NCBI GenBank assembly: GCA_010405405.1
Contig: MU004238.1
Span: 1,750,374 to 1,814,373 of the forward strand
Length of the DNA stretch: 64,000 nucleotides
Source: Microthyrium microscopicum
Lineage: Eukaryota > Ascomycota > Dothideomycetes > Microthyriales > Microthyriaceae
Direction: 5' to 3'
The notes below the pieces were generated by a model. It was not told the origin of the DNA and ran no database searches. It saw only the letters and a program-made list of their open reading frames with translations. The position numbers and the translations under genes are program-made. Positions 11,119-22,416 of the stretch are shown here, in pieces; position 1 is the first letter of the stretch; every line of letters begins with the position of its first letter.

Positions 11119-14100
11119 CTAGGCTCTCTGAGCCTTACCTTTGACTAGGCGTCTCAGTTCTGCTACCTCCTCTCTCAGCTCCTTCATCTCTTGGCGCAGC
11201 TCTAAGCAGCCTTCACATGAGCCAGGCTCGCAGGATTGGTAGTTTGACGAAGTAGCTTTCGTCGCGCGTGGCGAAGCGTTGCTTGCAGTAATATCGGATT
11301 TGCTGGAATTGATTAGTATAAAACAACAACAACAAAGCCAACACGCAGCGAAAAGACTTTTTGGTCTCTTGACAGGAAAAGGGTAGATTGGCTATCATAT
11401 TCGATGGAAACCATACAGTTCGATCAGGATTCAATGATTATGGGAGCCATCGGACGTACTGAAAGCTATCAAAAGTTTCGAAATGTCAAGGGTAGTCAAG
11501 AATCGTAGCTCGAAACAAGGGAATCTTACCTAGAAGCATTGCCAGATATCTCGGCCATGGCCCCTCGTGATTTCCGTGCAGGCGTTTGCGTAGGTGAATG
11601 GAAACTCAAGCTCTCGCGACGAGGAAGGTAGTGAGCAACCTCAACTGGTCCTTGGAAGGATTCAGTAAATCCGGGAAGTAGCTGCTGAGAAAGGCGACTC
11701 AATCGTTTCCGCATAGGGCTGCTCTGCTGGGACTTGCCTGTTTTGTACGACGAAGCTGTAGTGATCGGTGCTGGCTCAGGATGGTATTGCTCTCCCAATG
11801 TTTCGGCGACAGATTGGTAGCGCGTACGGGGTGGTGAATCCGACAAATCTTGCGACGATGAGAGCGCAGAATTATAATCCAGTGAACTTGGAGCCCGGTC
11901 GCTTGTGTCTGTGGTGAATGTCATTGATGACATGCTCGATACCTCAACTACTCGTTTAGGTTGTACATCTCCAGGTCCATTAGTGGAGGCTACATGAGTA
12001 GGTCTTACGGTCGCATCATCGGCCTCCGACTCAGTAAGCCACAGGTCGTTGTCTGCAAAGCGTTGAGCTCGAGGACGTGTTCGCACGCGTACAGGCTTTG
12101 CAGCCTTTACCACTGCTAGGATTTGTTAGTATAAGATTGCGATCAGAGCTGACATGCCATGAAAGACCATTTGGTCTCTTCGTGGTGAAACCGTGCAACA
12201 CCCGTCGCAATCGGTGGTAGCCACAGCGCTTGATTAGCAACGCATTTCATGGTAGCCACCGAGTGCGATGGGAGACATGAAGTTTTGGTTCAATCGAATA
12301 TCGCTAGGAAATGTAATTTGACCAGGGGGACTCTTACCTCCCTGCGAAGTTCGCACTGGTCGCTGCGTACCAGCTCCACCCATCTTTCGAATGTCAGAAA
12401 GAATCTTGGAATTTGATGTGGATCTTTCTGAAGCCGGAGTGGAGGAAAAGAGGCCTGGTGTTGTTAATAGATCCGAAGCAATACTGAGGAAAGAGCCTTT
12501 GCTTTTCTTAACAGCTGCCTTGCCGGGAGAGTTTCGCCGCTTAGGACTCATACTCTTCTTCAAGGGCATGGCTTTGGTGCCCGGCTTGACGCCCAAACTC
12601 CGTGGCAAAGGTCGATCTGGTACCCTGGGAGGAAGCATTGCCTTTGGAGGTGGACTGAGCACCTGATCCTTCTCAGGTAGAGTTGGCGCAGCATCCTCGT
12701 ATTCTACGAACGTAGCACTCGTAATTCTAGGTCTCGACCTTGGGGTACTTCGCACTGGGGAGCGGGCAGCTGGAGGTTTAACAGGGGAGAACAAGTCCAT
12801 GTAGGTCTTACCAACATGGCCTGGTATATCCGCGGTTGTAGGACCGAGGATTGGAACATGTCGAACCGTATCAAAGTCTTCTTCCTTGATGGCCACCACA
12901 TGATCTTCGAACTTTACGGTGGTAGGGACGGCTGGTAATGTTTTGTCGAGGAGAGCCTTGTCCTTGGAGGACTTACGAGATGCTGCTCTGGAAGAGGTTG
13001 CAGATATGCCTAAGTCAAAGTCTTTCTCGTCATTGAAATTGACGGTTGTCCAATCACCCAAAGCCTCAGGACTGGCTCCGGCGATCCAGTCTACATCCAA
13101 GACCTGACCTGCACCGTCGTCGACAGTCTTTTGAGCCAGTAGTCTTCCTTGCTCATCATAAACGAAAACTTTGCCGTCCACGCGTCCAATTGCAAGTAGG
13201 TTCGACGTGACCTGCGGCTTGGCGACAGATGACTGCCGCGCTTTTCCAGACGCTGCAGGCAATTTCGACGGTTGTGCCACACCAGAGGCATTCTTAGATG
13301 CTGCAGGTTTCTTCGACGTTTGGTTCACAGGCACACCAGGCAACACCGAGAGTGAGGTTGCTGGTCCTTTTATGTGAAATGTTTTCAAGATCATCTTGGT
13401 CTCAAAATCAAGAATGTTGCACTTTCCATCAGCACCGACCGTGACAACCTTTGTTTGGCTATTAGGAAGGAAGGATGCTGCTGTGACGCTCAAAGATACT
13501 GCTCTTGGGCGCATGTTGCCTGCTTGCTCTGTCTGATATGTGCTTGAAGCTACACGATGGAGTTGTGGAAAAGCGCGAACCTCTGCGGTGTATGTAGACA
13601 AATCTTCTGCGTCTTTTCCTCGAGCTTTGGAAAGTCGACTTGCATCATACACTGCAAGGGAGCCATCTTTGAAGGAAAGCAAGAAAATATTGGGCCGCTT
13701 CGGGTGGAACGCAGCATGAACGACAGGAGCTGTTGTGGCTTCGGGAATGAGGAGCTTGGGGGCACCAGCGTATGTCAGGCTTTGTAGATATACTGTAGGG
13801 GGATTCTCGGATGCGGATAGTAGAAGATGCGATGTTGATGATATGGCGAGGGCGATAGGAGGAGAAGGATGCGTAGGGCCGGGGTCGAGAAGTTTGGACT
13901 CGCGCAGGCTATATATTTGTATCGAGTCTAGTAGGGTAGTGGAGAAGTATAGGATATCTGAATTGGCAGAGAAGTGTAGTAGGCGGATTTGACCCTACGG
14001 CGCCATTAGCTCATAGTCGAGGGTTGAAAGATCCTTTTTACCTCCGCCCCCTTGAGTCTGTAGCTCCTCTCCAAGCCCTTCTCCACCTCATGGAGCAGAA

Positions 14101-14272
14101 CGAGATGACTATCTGAGATGGCAAGAGTTCCATTCTTTGACTCTTTCGCTGCGATGATCCCGCTGGATCCAGAAGTAAAGATTCGCCGGATGCCATTCGA
14201 GTCCCATGTTAGTACGTTTTTTTGGGTAACAGCTACTAGATGGTGCGTGGAGGGAAAGGCTCTCGATGCCAT
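11119..14272 (-). CDS. WD40 protein with disordered middle and C-terminal coiled coil
   Basis: Model (minus): 14272-14042, 13994-12260, 12112-11530 and 11302-11119, about 910 aa. The first 47-bp intron and the last 227-bp intron (TACTAAT branch, TTCCAG acceptor) are well supported. The intron at about 12259-12113 has a weak donor (GTGGCT), and its acceptor may be 3 nt further upstream. Residues 1 to about 330 contain degenerate WD40 repeats (for example ILDFETKMILKTFH and GRVDGKVFVYDEQG). About 450 residues of Ser/Pro/Lys-rich disorder follow. The protein ends in a Cys-containing linker and a short coiled coil (LRQEMKELREEVAELRRLV). WD40 plus a C-terminal helix recalls NEDD1/GCP-WD, a gamma-tubulin recruiter; that is only an architectural resemblance. 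An in-frame ATG at 14317 would add 15 residues. Confidence 0.65.
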
Positions 14273-14748
14273 TTCGAGTAGTTGTTCTTCTATAGTAGGT
14301 AACAGGGAAATAATCATAGGACGCTGATGAGTTGAAGTTGAAGAGCATGTTGGTCAACAAAGGTTGGCAGGGTGATGGTGATGCTTGGCGCGCGCGGGTT
14401 GTGGGTCGTTCTTTCCAACTTCCAAACCGCGTCAGAGAGGCAAAATTAGTAGCAGTCCCATCGAGTGCGATGGCTACAAGTACTTCATAACAATAGTACA
14501 TATGCTTAGGTTTTCATCTTGATCGATCATTTGAGCGACTATCTGCGCCCTAAATTGGACAGCGCTTTTCATTATGTCAACTGCGTCGTCGTGTTTCTTT
14601 GAGTCCATTCAAGATGCCTCGGAACAAAAGGAAGCAAACATCGAATTGGGGTATCATATACAATCTTCCAGGTAATTCAAGAAATGCCAGAAAAAAACAG
14701 GACTCATCGGCGAAGCAAAAACCAATAATAACTGTCTTAATCTTTCCA
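14273..14748. other. Intergenic, no supported gene
   Basis: It lies between the F-box/LRR stop and the WD40 start (both minus). It may include 15 upstream in-frame codons of the WD40 gene from ATG 14317. Confidence 0.5.
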
Positions 14749-17253
14749 TCATCGTTCAGGCTTTACCACCACAATGTCACCATCCCAATAGCCCTTGATG
14801 TATGGATTTATCTCACCGCGCCGAAGGGCAATCTCGTATTTAGCTTTTCGATCTCGTCGAAACTTGGATACCTCAGCTAGGACATCAACCGCGCTCTCAA
14901 TGTTGATACTCTCAGCACCAGTCATCATGGGAGCAAATGCATCATCATCCCCAACCACCATCTTGCCTTGTCGAGCTTCCAAGGGAATGGACCGATTTGC
15001 ATCTAACCTGGGTACACCGCACTCTTCCTCTGCTTCGGATCCAAAGAACGAGAAGTCATCTGACGCAGCTTTCCAAAAGGTTTCACAATCAGCATCCTCT
15101 ACAGACGATTTCCCAGGACTACGAGGAGCGCTTATTAGCGATGAGCGATGAGGTAGAGATTTCGACCTCATATGTAAGACTAGTTGCTTCAATCCAAACA
15201 GTGACTGGGCATACGATCTTTCTGCAGTGTGCCGGTTTTGTCCAGGAGGAAGCTGGTATGCATGCTGGGCTTGGAGTCGACTCCAATGCGACTCTTCTGC
15301 GCATGCTGTAATGAACGCGATCACCCGGTCACTCACTTCTTTGGAGGGCCAGTGAGAGGGGACGTCGGTGAGCTCCAGCATTCGTAGGCACGGTATCATG
15401 CTAGGAAGTAATCCATGAGGCTGGGATTTTTGATAAGCGATTCTGGATTCATGATCCATTAAGACCCCTGAATAGGTTCTTTTGTGCTTTAGTGTAGGCT
15501 GCGGCGGAAGTAATGAGCCAGTGGATGCCGTATGGGTTGAACTAGGGGTTGTGGGTTGTGCAGAACCAGCAGACGCGGGATGTAAGAAACTGGATGAGGC
15601 GGGATGTACAGGACTCGATGACATTGGAGTTATATTCTCGATGGGACCAAAATGCTCTGAGTGAGGCGAGAGTAGTGGCGACACAACGCACCCGGTAATG
15701 ACCTCTGGGGCATTTTGTGATATACTTCTCGGACTCAGGTTAGGTCTTTGTGGACTCGGCTCTACACTCCCGGTGGGCTGCTGGCTGACGTTGATTCTAG
15801 GAGAGGGTGGAGCTGGGGAGCCTTCCAGCTCGAAGACCATCGCCGAATCTGCAGGTAGTTCCTGTATATCTCTGGTATCGCCCTCCAGCTCAGCAATCAT
15901 GCTGACTTGGTTATCAATGGCAATGAATGGCTGGTTCACCTCTGTTTCAATATCGTGTCCAGTATCAAGCTCAGCAATCGCCAAAGTCGGATCGCAATAT
16001 TCCGTAATAATGGCATGGTCGATTTTCAGATAATCGATAGTACCGCCATTGATTTCAAAGAGAGGCACGAGTCTTTCAGCAACGGCAAGCCTTGAAACCT
16101 TGTTAAACCGATCACCTGGCGATAGGGGGCTAGAGTCAGGAATAAAGCTGCCAACATCCAGGACATGAAATCTTTTCAAGCGGAGCATATCAGCTACAGC
16201 AGGCGCCGAAAGTTGATTTCCAGAAATATACAGGTGAGTGAGACCGGTTCCACAGGCATCTTCGACACCAAGGTGTGGAAAAAAACCAGACGTGAAGCGG
16301 TCATATACGAAGCGATCTTGGTAATCAGTATGGTATAACGGTGGAAGATCAACACCAAAGTACATTTGCATGCTTGCTGAGAGGCCACCGGAATTTTCTA
16401 CGTTTCTGCGTATCACTTCGGCTGCCTGCGATGGCGTTGTGACGCAATGTTGCAGTATAAATCGTACTGCTTTGTTGGTCAACCGATTTTCTCTTACATC
16501 CAGACTTCGCACTCTGAGTCCCACGGCTTCGGCAACAACGCGGATATCTTCGTCTTTTAAGCCTAGTCTCCGAAGCTTCAGAATCTGCAAGCCGGAGAGT
16601 GCTTGGAGGGCTGCAAAAACGTTTGTATCCTTGGCTGGTAGTGTGTTTGACAGATCGAGGTATGTTATGGATGAGAAACATTTTAATGCACTAGCAAGTC
16701 CATTCGAGGTCGCGTTGAAACAACTCGAGGCTTCTAGAAGTCTTAATGGATAGGTAGCAGTGTGAAAATCACCCGCTGGATTTGTTTTCCCCAACGGAAT
16801 ATTGATCAAAGCTCCATGATCGAAGAATGGCAGTTCCGATCTACTACAGTCAACTTTGGCTCATTTGAACAAGATTCGTACCTACACAATCAACGACTGT
16901 AGTCGTGGTAACCTCACTAGGATATCTCGTAGCCATTCTGCATGAGGTCCATCATACATCTCAGCATGAGCTGGCGGTAGGCGGAGAGTATGAGTGAGTT
17001 CGCGTGTGCTTGATCGCGCCCATACCAGAGTTCTTTTGAACCTGACGAGAGCGACATAGACCACGTCATTTTCTGTACCAAAATGCGATGCTGGATTGCC
17101 CCATAAGTGAGGAGTGAATATACGGTTCCATTGCTTCGAGACCAAGGCGGCAGAGCACAGGTCTTTGGACGGAACAAAAGACGATATTATTGACCAGTGG
17201 TCGCGATTTGTTGCTTGTAAGTATGATGGAGGAATTGTTTCCATCATGGCCAA
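14749..17253 (-). CDS. F-box and leucine-rich-repeat protein
   Basis: Exons 17253-16886 and 16840-14749 (about a 45-bp intron; the acceptor may shift by 3 nt) give about 819 aa. Residues about 18-55 are an F-box: IISSFVPSKDLCSAALVSKQW and then HLW. These proteins usually dock a substrate receptor onto SKP1-cullin-1 ubiquitin ligases. Leucine-rich repeats follow (SITYLDLSNTL, LQILKLRRLGL, VRSLDVRENRL, LTHLYISGNQL). A roughly 200-residue Ser/Pro-rich disordered region comes next, and then a conserved-looking C-terminal block ending in YIKGYWDGDIVVVKPER. The target is unknown. ATG 17253 is the first in frame; a second Met lies two codons downstream. Confidence 0.8.
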
Positions 17254-18795
17254 ATGTCACTCCATCTGTGTAAGTAATTACAATTCAGAATGGAGGTTCG
17301 TGGCTACTGGGGAAATTCAGACCGCGAGATGTAGACTTCCAAGTCTTTAGCCTCACAAGTCGCAAGGCAGATTAATATCGATATATATGGACCAGACGCA
17401 TCCAATGGTTTGCGCATATCAACAGCGGCGCATTTCGGAGCGGGTAGGCTGAGCAGTGTTGGTGGTCAATCGGGATGCTCGTCAGTGGGCGGGTGGCAAA
17501 GCAAAGGGGGGTTTGGTCTCCCGGTCGCCATCTCTGTGCGCTCCATGTCCAACTTCCAACCTTCAACCATCCGCACCATTCATCTCGTAATAATGACCCC
17601 AGGGCCTTGCCATTCCTTGTTAATCATTTCAGCTTGGTCTTCGTCATAGTCCTACCTTTTCTTCTCCGACGCTCTTACGCGTCGGAAGTTTACTGTCCTC
17701 TTTGCGCGCAGTAAGACGCGCTGGCGGGCAGCACATATCTAGCAACCTCCAGACAGGATGAGGCTGTCAGAAGCCAGCTTGGAATCACTGTTCTTGAACG
17801 TTTAACTAAAAATGCGCCAAGGCTTGGCCCTCTTTGCCAAAGATCGGGTGCTGCCATTGTCAGCCCATGATGTTTATACATCTGCGACGTTACTGAACCC
17901 GACCCCACTAGAGTTTAGGATCGCATTTCAAACTCACGGTCCTAAAATCCGCCATGATACGGCGAGATGTTTGTTCTATTGTCATCATATTGGCAATTCT
18001 ATGGACGTGTCACTGTCAAAACGGTATCTCCATATCACATCCACTTGCTGTTACGCGCCACAATGCCTCATCCCCCATGATTTTGTCTTACTTCGTGCGC
18101 AAAAGAATATTGACAGCTTTCACGTGGAACCACACCAGACCGAGAAGTTTCAAATGCAGCCTGGAGGTTGACGTAGTTTTTTCTATGAAGAATTCCGGGT
18201 GGCTAAGAAGCAATGGCCGGTAAAAGCTTATGACGAGCCATTCCTTTCATCAGATCACTGGCACTATCACATATCAGATCACGCAGCCAGAAGCTTGACA
18301 TTGAAGTCTATTACTTTTGATCTCAGTCCACCTTCCGGCCGGTGTGTTCCTTATACATGTTTACTGTTTCTAGTCCCATTGCAAAGAGCCTCGTTGGCGT
18401 GAATGTCCCTGATGGCAACTCTCGAAACAGTCTCAGCAAAACGCCATCTTAAAGCAACCTACCAACAAAAGTACAATCAAGTGTATCTTCTCAGGAAACA
18501 TCACAGAGATGCCAATGGCTGGTTTTATACTTTTGCGTCTTGTGCAAAGACTATCCAATGCTGGCATGTGCACCCCTTGGGCTATATAACTCGTGAATAT
18601 TGCTGTTCTGAGCTCAAATCTACATTCTTCAAGCAGTAGTCTTTGCTCAACAAGTTTCCAACGTTTCTAATCATTCCAAGCCTGGTATTCCTTCCTTCAC
18701 CAGAAATCTCCATCTACCTTCTCTCGACTCCAACAACATTCTCTCTACTTTCAAACCACTTCTACCATATCAATTTTTATTCCATTCTTTTCAAC
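17254..18795. other. Long upstream region of the KEP gene
   Basis: About 1.5 kb without a supportable gene. The right end carries CCAAT, CCCCT and TATATAA elements and a pyrimidine-rich leader. The length suits a strongly regulated secreted-protein gene. Confidence 0.5.
18593..18599 (+). promoter_or_regulatory. Probable TATA box of the repeat-precursor gene
   Basis: TATATAA lies about 197 bp upstream of ATG 18796. CCAAT at about 18555 and CCCCT at about 18573 lie just upstream. The following leader is pyrimidine-rich, as in highly expressed fungal genes. Confidence 0.5.
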
Positions 18796-20039
18796 ATGAA
18801 GTTCATCTATATCGCCTCTGTGATCGGCCTGGCGGCGGCTGCGCCCATTGTCAGTGTTGCTGGAAAAGCTACTGAAGAGATGATGACCAAGAGACAAGGT
18901 ATGAATACATTGAGAGATACAGATGCAATATCTAACATGTGACAGATCTGAGTGATATCACTTCTCTTCTCGGAGGTGGTGCTGCACCACCAGCTGGAGG
19001 TGCTGCTAACGCGGATCCCCTAGATGCCATCACTGGTCTCATTACCAAGCGTCAAGATCTTAGCGATATTACTTCGCTTCTAGGCGGTGGTGCTGCACCA
19101 CCAGCTGGAGGTGCCGCCAATGCGGATCCTCTGGATGCCATCACTGGACTGATCACTAAGCGTCAAGATCTTAGCGATATCACTTCGCTTCTTGGAGGTG
19201 GTGCTGCTGCCCCAGGTGCCGGAGGAGCTGCACCAGCCGACGGCGGAGATTTGCTCCAAGGAATTGAGATTCTCAAGCGTCAAAGTAAGTAAAGTGATTT
19301 CTGCTTCCAAGCATCTCGTGATGCATCAAACATGAAGGATATATGTACATGATACGAGATATGGTATACAAAATGTAACAGAATTCGATCGCTACTGTAA
19401 AAGTAAAGTATCTCTTGTAAACACGCAGTAGTGGAAAAAGTGGAAGATACCCAATCTTGTATTCCTGTGTAAATAGAATATTGAGAGAGCACATCATGTA
19501 CATTATCATCATATCTGTTTGTTATCAATTCTCAGCCTCACCGTATCATCTGGAAGAACTATATACATGTGTAGGCGCAAGCTAACAAACTTGCAGACTT
19601 GAGCCCACAAGGTCAAGGAGGACAACAACGCGGTGGTGGAATCGTCGCTCCCGCGAACCAACTCCTCTCCGCCATTGCCGTCGGTGGTCCCAGTGGTGCC
19701 ATCACCCAGAACGGTGGCATTGGATCTCTACTATCTTCCGGAAACCTGAATCTCGCCGGTGTCCAAGGAGGTGTGCCTGGCGCCAACGGTATTCCTGGCA
19801 CCGGTTCCAATGGAGTCAGCGCTGCTAGCATCGACACGAGCGGTCTTTCCAGCGGCGTCCAAGGAATTGGTCTCGGAGGCGCCAGCGCCCAGGGACTTTC
19901 TCTAGGTGATCCTAACGCTCAGGGAAGCACTCAGGGACTGTCGCTTGGTGGTCTTGGCTCTCCAGGGGCTCCACAAGGTCTTGCGACTGCTCCAGGTCAG
20001 GGAGTTGGAGACCGCACACTTGCTGGATCAATTGTGTAG
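18796..20039 (+). CDS. Secreted Kex2-processed repeat precursor (KEP), Gly-rich tail
   Basis: Exons 18796-18898, 18946-19284 and 19597-20039 give 294 aa with no cysteine. A signal peptide (MKFIYIASVIGLAAAAP) is followed by a short pro-segment ending in KR (residues 32-33). Exon 2 encodes three tandem modules (35-71, 72-108, 109-147), each starting DLSDITSLLGGGAA and ending in KRQ; KR is at 69-70, 106-107 and 145-146. Kex2-type cleavage would free peptides of about 35-37 residues with N-terminal Gln, which could cyclize to pyroglutamate. Exon 3 adds 147 Gly/Ala/Ser/Leu-rich residues. KEP proteins are known precursors of pheromones, repellents and dikaritin RiPPs. The repeats here have no Tyr or Trp, and no UstY-type gene is nearby, so dikaritin is unlikely. 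If the 312-bp second intron is kept, translation stops at 19292, right after the third KR. The peptide's function is unknown. Confidence 0.8.
18946..19284 (+). repeat. 111-bp tandem repeat encoding Kex2-bounded peptides
   Basis: There are three direct copies of 111, 111 and 117 bp. Copies 1 and 2 encode the same 37 residues but differ at 15 positions, all synonymous (for example ctg/ctt, agt/agc, ccc/cct). Copy 3 keeps DLSDITSLLGGG and KRQ but diverges between them. The array is one exon with phase-1 introns on both sides. Confidence 0.9.
19285..19596 (+). other. Long intron of the KEP gene, possible alternative 3' end
   Basis: The 312-bp intron has donor GTAAGT, branch GCTAAC and acceptor TTGCAG. 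It is about six times longer than most introns in this window. Read-through meets TAA after two codons (SK) at 19290-19292, so a retained or prematurely polyadenylated form would encode only the signal peptide and the three repeats. Confidence 0.6.
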
Positions 20040-21038
20040 GTTGCGACTTGTCTGGTACTTGTCAATTATAGCGTTGAAATATAGCAATTCCGAGCAATCA
20101 TGGAAATCAAACATCGAGGTTTCGTTGATTAGTGATCTTCAGCTTTGTCAAAATCACCCAACGACGACAGAGGAAAAGGTCACATTTTACAAATTCGTTT
20201 TGATGTTGATATTTCTTTCTGTCCATTTATGTTCGGAGATGTTGCTATCTAGCGTCTACTGATTTCACTATAGATAATGTGGATTTCAAGGACGGATAGA
20301 GTTGAGAGTGAAAGCGCGTGTCGGGAAGTAAGAACTAAGACCCGTTCCAAGGCATGAACGTTGAAAGAGCTGGCAAAATTCCCAATCAAGTCCAAACTAA
20401 AAGGTAAATATCTTTGGCGATTAGGCATTCTCCGAATCATTTTTTTGCAGTCGCGATGTCAAGTATTTGCAAGTTATGAAGCTCCTAACCATTAGCTCTC
20501 ATGGTCAATATAAACCGCGATGGAGAACTCCGATGTGGATACTGACACAGTCCTAAATCAACGTCCATCAAAGTTTATCCGTACAACACGTCTTCGTTCT
20601 GCGTGATTTACAATCATTGCATCTTCGCGTAACAACTCAGCACGCCATTTCCATTAATTGATCAGCCTCTACAACTCAAAGCATATCCAATATCGAATCA
20701 GCAGGCTTTTCTAGGGTCGAATTTGTCAGCTGTAGCTAGAGACGCAGGCACGGCAGGGTCCATACGCTGTAGATAGGTCCCAACGGATTGATCCGACGCA
20801 ACTTCCCCACCTCGCATCATCAATGACCTCTCTGATGGCTGTCGGCAATACCCTACACCCTCTGCTCTATAAAACCGCCTTGTCTCGATCATTGATCAAT
20901 CCCAAGTCAGTTCGATCATTCAGTTCACTCTTGACACAAACTTCAGATCACCAGATTCATCCCTCTTTTTCGAGGCATAATACAGTCAAACTGAATAGAC
21001 TACAGCAACTGCAAAGCCAACTTCGGGCCTCATCAACG
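20040..21038. other. KEP 3' region and GST promoter/leader
   Basis: No separate gene seen. It contains the TATA box at 20868 and a roughly 140-nt probable GST leader. Confidence 0.5.
20868..20874 (+). promoter_or_regulatory. TATA box between two in-frame starts of the GST gene
   Basis: CTCTATAAAACC lies 45 bp downstream of the first in-frame ATG (20823) and 165 bp upstream of ATG 21039. This spacing suits transcription that starts near 20900 and makes 21039 the main start. Confidence 0.5.
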
Positions 21039-21767
21039 ATGGCGTCAATCTATACCAATGAGACACCAGATGTGGTCAAAAACGCCAAAGGTATCCACCT
21101 CATCACTCAAAGCACACCCAATGGCCAAAAAGTCCAAATTTTCCTGGAAGAACTAGCCGCCAAATATGGCACGGAATTTACATACAATGCCATCAACATC
21201 GGCACCAACGAGCAAAAGTCCGACTACTTCCTACGCATCAATCCAAATGGACGTATCCCAGTGATAGTCGACAACACCGTCTCACCACCATTCCCAGTCA
21301 TGGAGACATCAGCTCAACTAGTCTATCTCCAAGAAAAGTACGACAAGGACAACCTCTTTGCCTTCACCGATCCACTTGAGCAAAGCGAGCTGTTCCAATG
21401 GCTCTTCTTCTGGCACGGCAGCGGAGCTCCATATCAAGGACAGACCAATCATTTCCTACGCGCTGCACCTGAGAAGATCCCATATGCCATCAAGCGCTAC
21501 AAGGACGAGACGCTCCGTGTATGGGGCGTCTTAGAGATCCGATTGAGCGGCAAGTACACCGGCGAACCTCGCGAGTATCTTGCAGGTAAAGGAAAGGGCA
21601 AGTACTCGCTTGCAGATATCGGTACTTGGGCGTGGGTCAAGGGCTGGAAGATGAGCTTTTCTGAGGAGGAATTTGCTTTCCCACATTTGTTGAAGTGGAT
21701 TGATAGGATAGCGGAGCGAGAGGCGACGAAGATTGGTATCAGTGATAAATATTCATTGAAGAAATGA
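21039..21767 (+). CDS. Glutathione S-transferase, Ure2-like/GstA class
   Basis: A single exon of 242 aa from ATG 21039. The N-terminal thioredoxin-fold half shows the Ure2/YfcG-type glutathione site: STPNGQKVQIFLEEL, then NPNGRIPVIVD with the cis-Pro, then METSAQLVYLQEKY. The helical C-terminal half contains QWLFFWHGSGAPYQGQ and ADIGTWAWVKGW. Such enzymes conjugate or reduce with glutathione in detoxification and redox balance. The frame is open upstream to ATG 20823, which would add 72 residues rich in Ser, Leu, Arg and Lys, with some look of a mitochondrial presequence. A TATA box inside that stretch argues against it for the main transcript. I chose 21039 because family homology starts about 17 residues after it. 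Confidence 0.88.
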   Translation: MASIYTNETPDVVKNAKGIHLITQSTPNGQKVQIFLEELAAKYGTEFTYNAINIGTNEQKSDYFLRINPNGRIPVIVDNTVSPPFPVMETSAQLVYLQEKYDKDNLFAFTDPLEQSELFQWLFFWHGSGAPYQGQTNHFLRAAPEKIPYAIKRYKDETLRVWGVLEIRLSGKYTGEPREYLAGKGKGKYSLADIGTWAWVKGWKMSFSEEEFAFPHLLKWIDRIAEREATKIGISDKYSLKK

Positions 21768-22145
21768 GTGTTTGATGTTTAAGTACATAAAAATGCAGAC
21801 TGTTACAGTTGACCTTCGTCTGCCAAAAAATTGTACTCAGTGATCCTAAAACATTACCAAAGGAGTGTGGTCGTAGGGAGATAGATATTCATGATGTCCA
21901 GCAAGATGTGTTCTCATAACGAAGTTTTTTTTCTTCTCACTTTCTTCCGACCTTTCACCACAGAACCATACTCCCAACCTCAAGCAATCGAATGCACCAA
22001 AACTTCAGCCTCCATCCTAAGATCCGGTTGAAGATTGAGTATTAGCAGCTGGGCCGCTTGGCCACGTGTGTATCGTTAAAGCGAGATGAGATTGAGAGAC
22101 TGGCTGGCGATGCTGAACTCGGTAGAACAATTTCAGTCGTGAAGG
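21768..22145. other. Intergenic between convergent GST and the 67-aa gene
   Basis: 378 bp of AT-rich 3' flanks. Nothing further seen. Confidence 0.5.
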
Positions 22146-22349
22146 CTATTTCTTTTTCGGTAGCTCTTTCGGTGGCAGACGGGCTTTGTGAGCAGCGTGT
22201 CCTGCATTGTCATTGACAGGTGCCAGCAACATGCCCTTTGAGCAAGTTTTTGTTGTCACTGCCCGCTGGTCCTTGAGCCCGGTGGTTTTGTTGTAGGAAT
22301 CATAGATGGGTGTCGAGTTGCTGCCGGATTGCTGATCCTTTGGAGCCAT
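22146..22349 (-). CDS. Small hypothetical protein (67 aa) under the shared promoter
   Basis: A single-exon frame of 67 residues, hydrophilic and lysine-rich at the end (PPKELPKKK), with no signal peptide, membrane segment or recognised domain. Size alone would not support a gene. The reason to keep it is the upstream region: an inverted repeat at 22417-22433 and a TATA box at 22492-22498 match in sequence and spacing the regions in front of the genes starting at 24543 and 25398. It is the most downstream of three co-oriented genes. No function is proposed. Confidence 0.5.
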   Translation of the reverse strand: MAPKDQQSGSNSTPIYDSYNKTTGLKDQRAVTTKTCSKGMLLAPVNDNAGHAAHKARLPPKELPKKK

Positions 22350-22416
22350 TGTAGTTGTGAATGAGATTGTTTTGCGAATTGATTTCTTGGTGTAGAACGT
22401 GATGCTGTTTGACAGA

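Noticed and set aside
12303-12340. A 35-bp intron in the WD40 gene (GTAAGAGTCCCC...CCTAG)
   Set aside because: Too short for this genome, and the sequence reads through in frame.
18796-20039. Dikaritin/ustiloxin-type RiPP cluster
   Set aside because: The precursor has the KR-bounded repeats, but its repeats contain no Tyr or Trp for ether cyclisation, and no UstY-type, peptidase or tyrosinase gene is adjacent.
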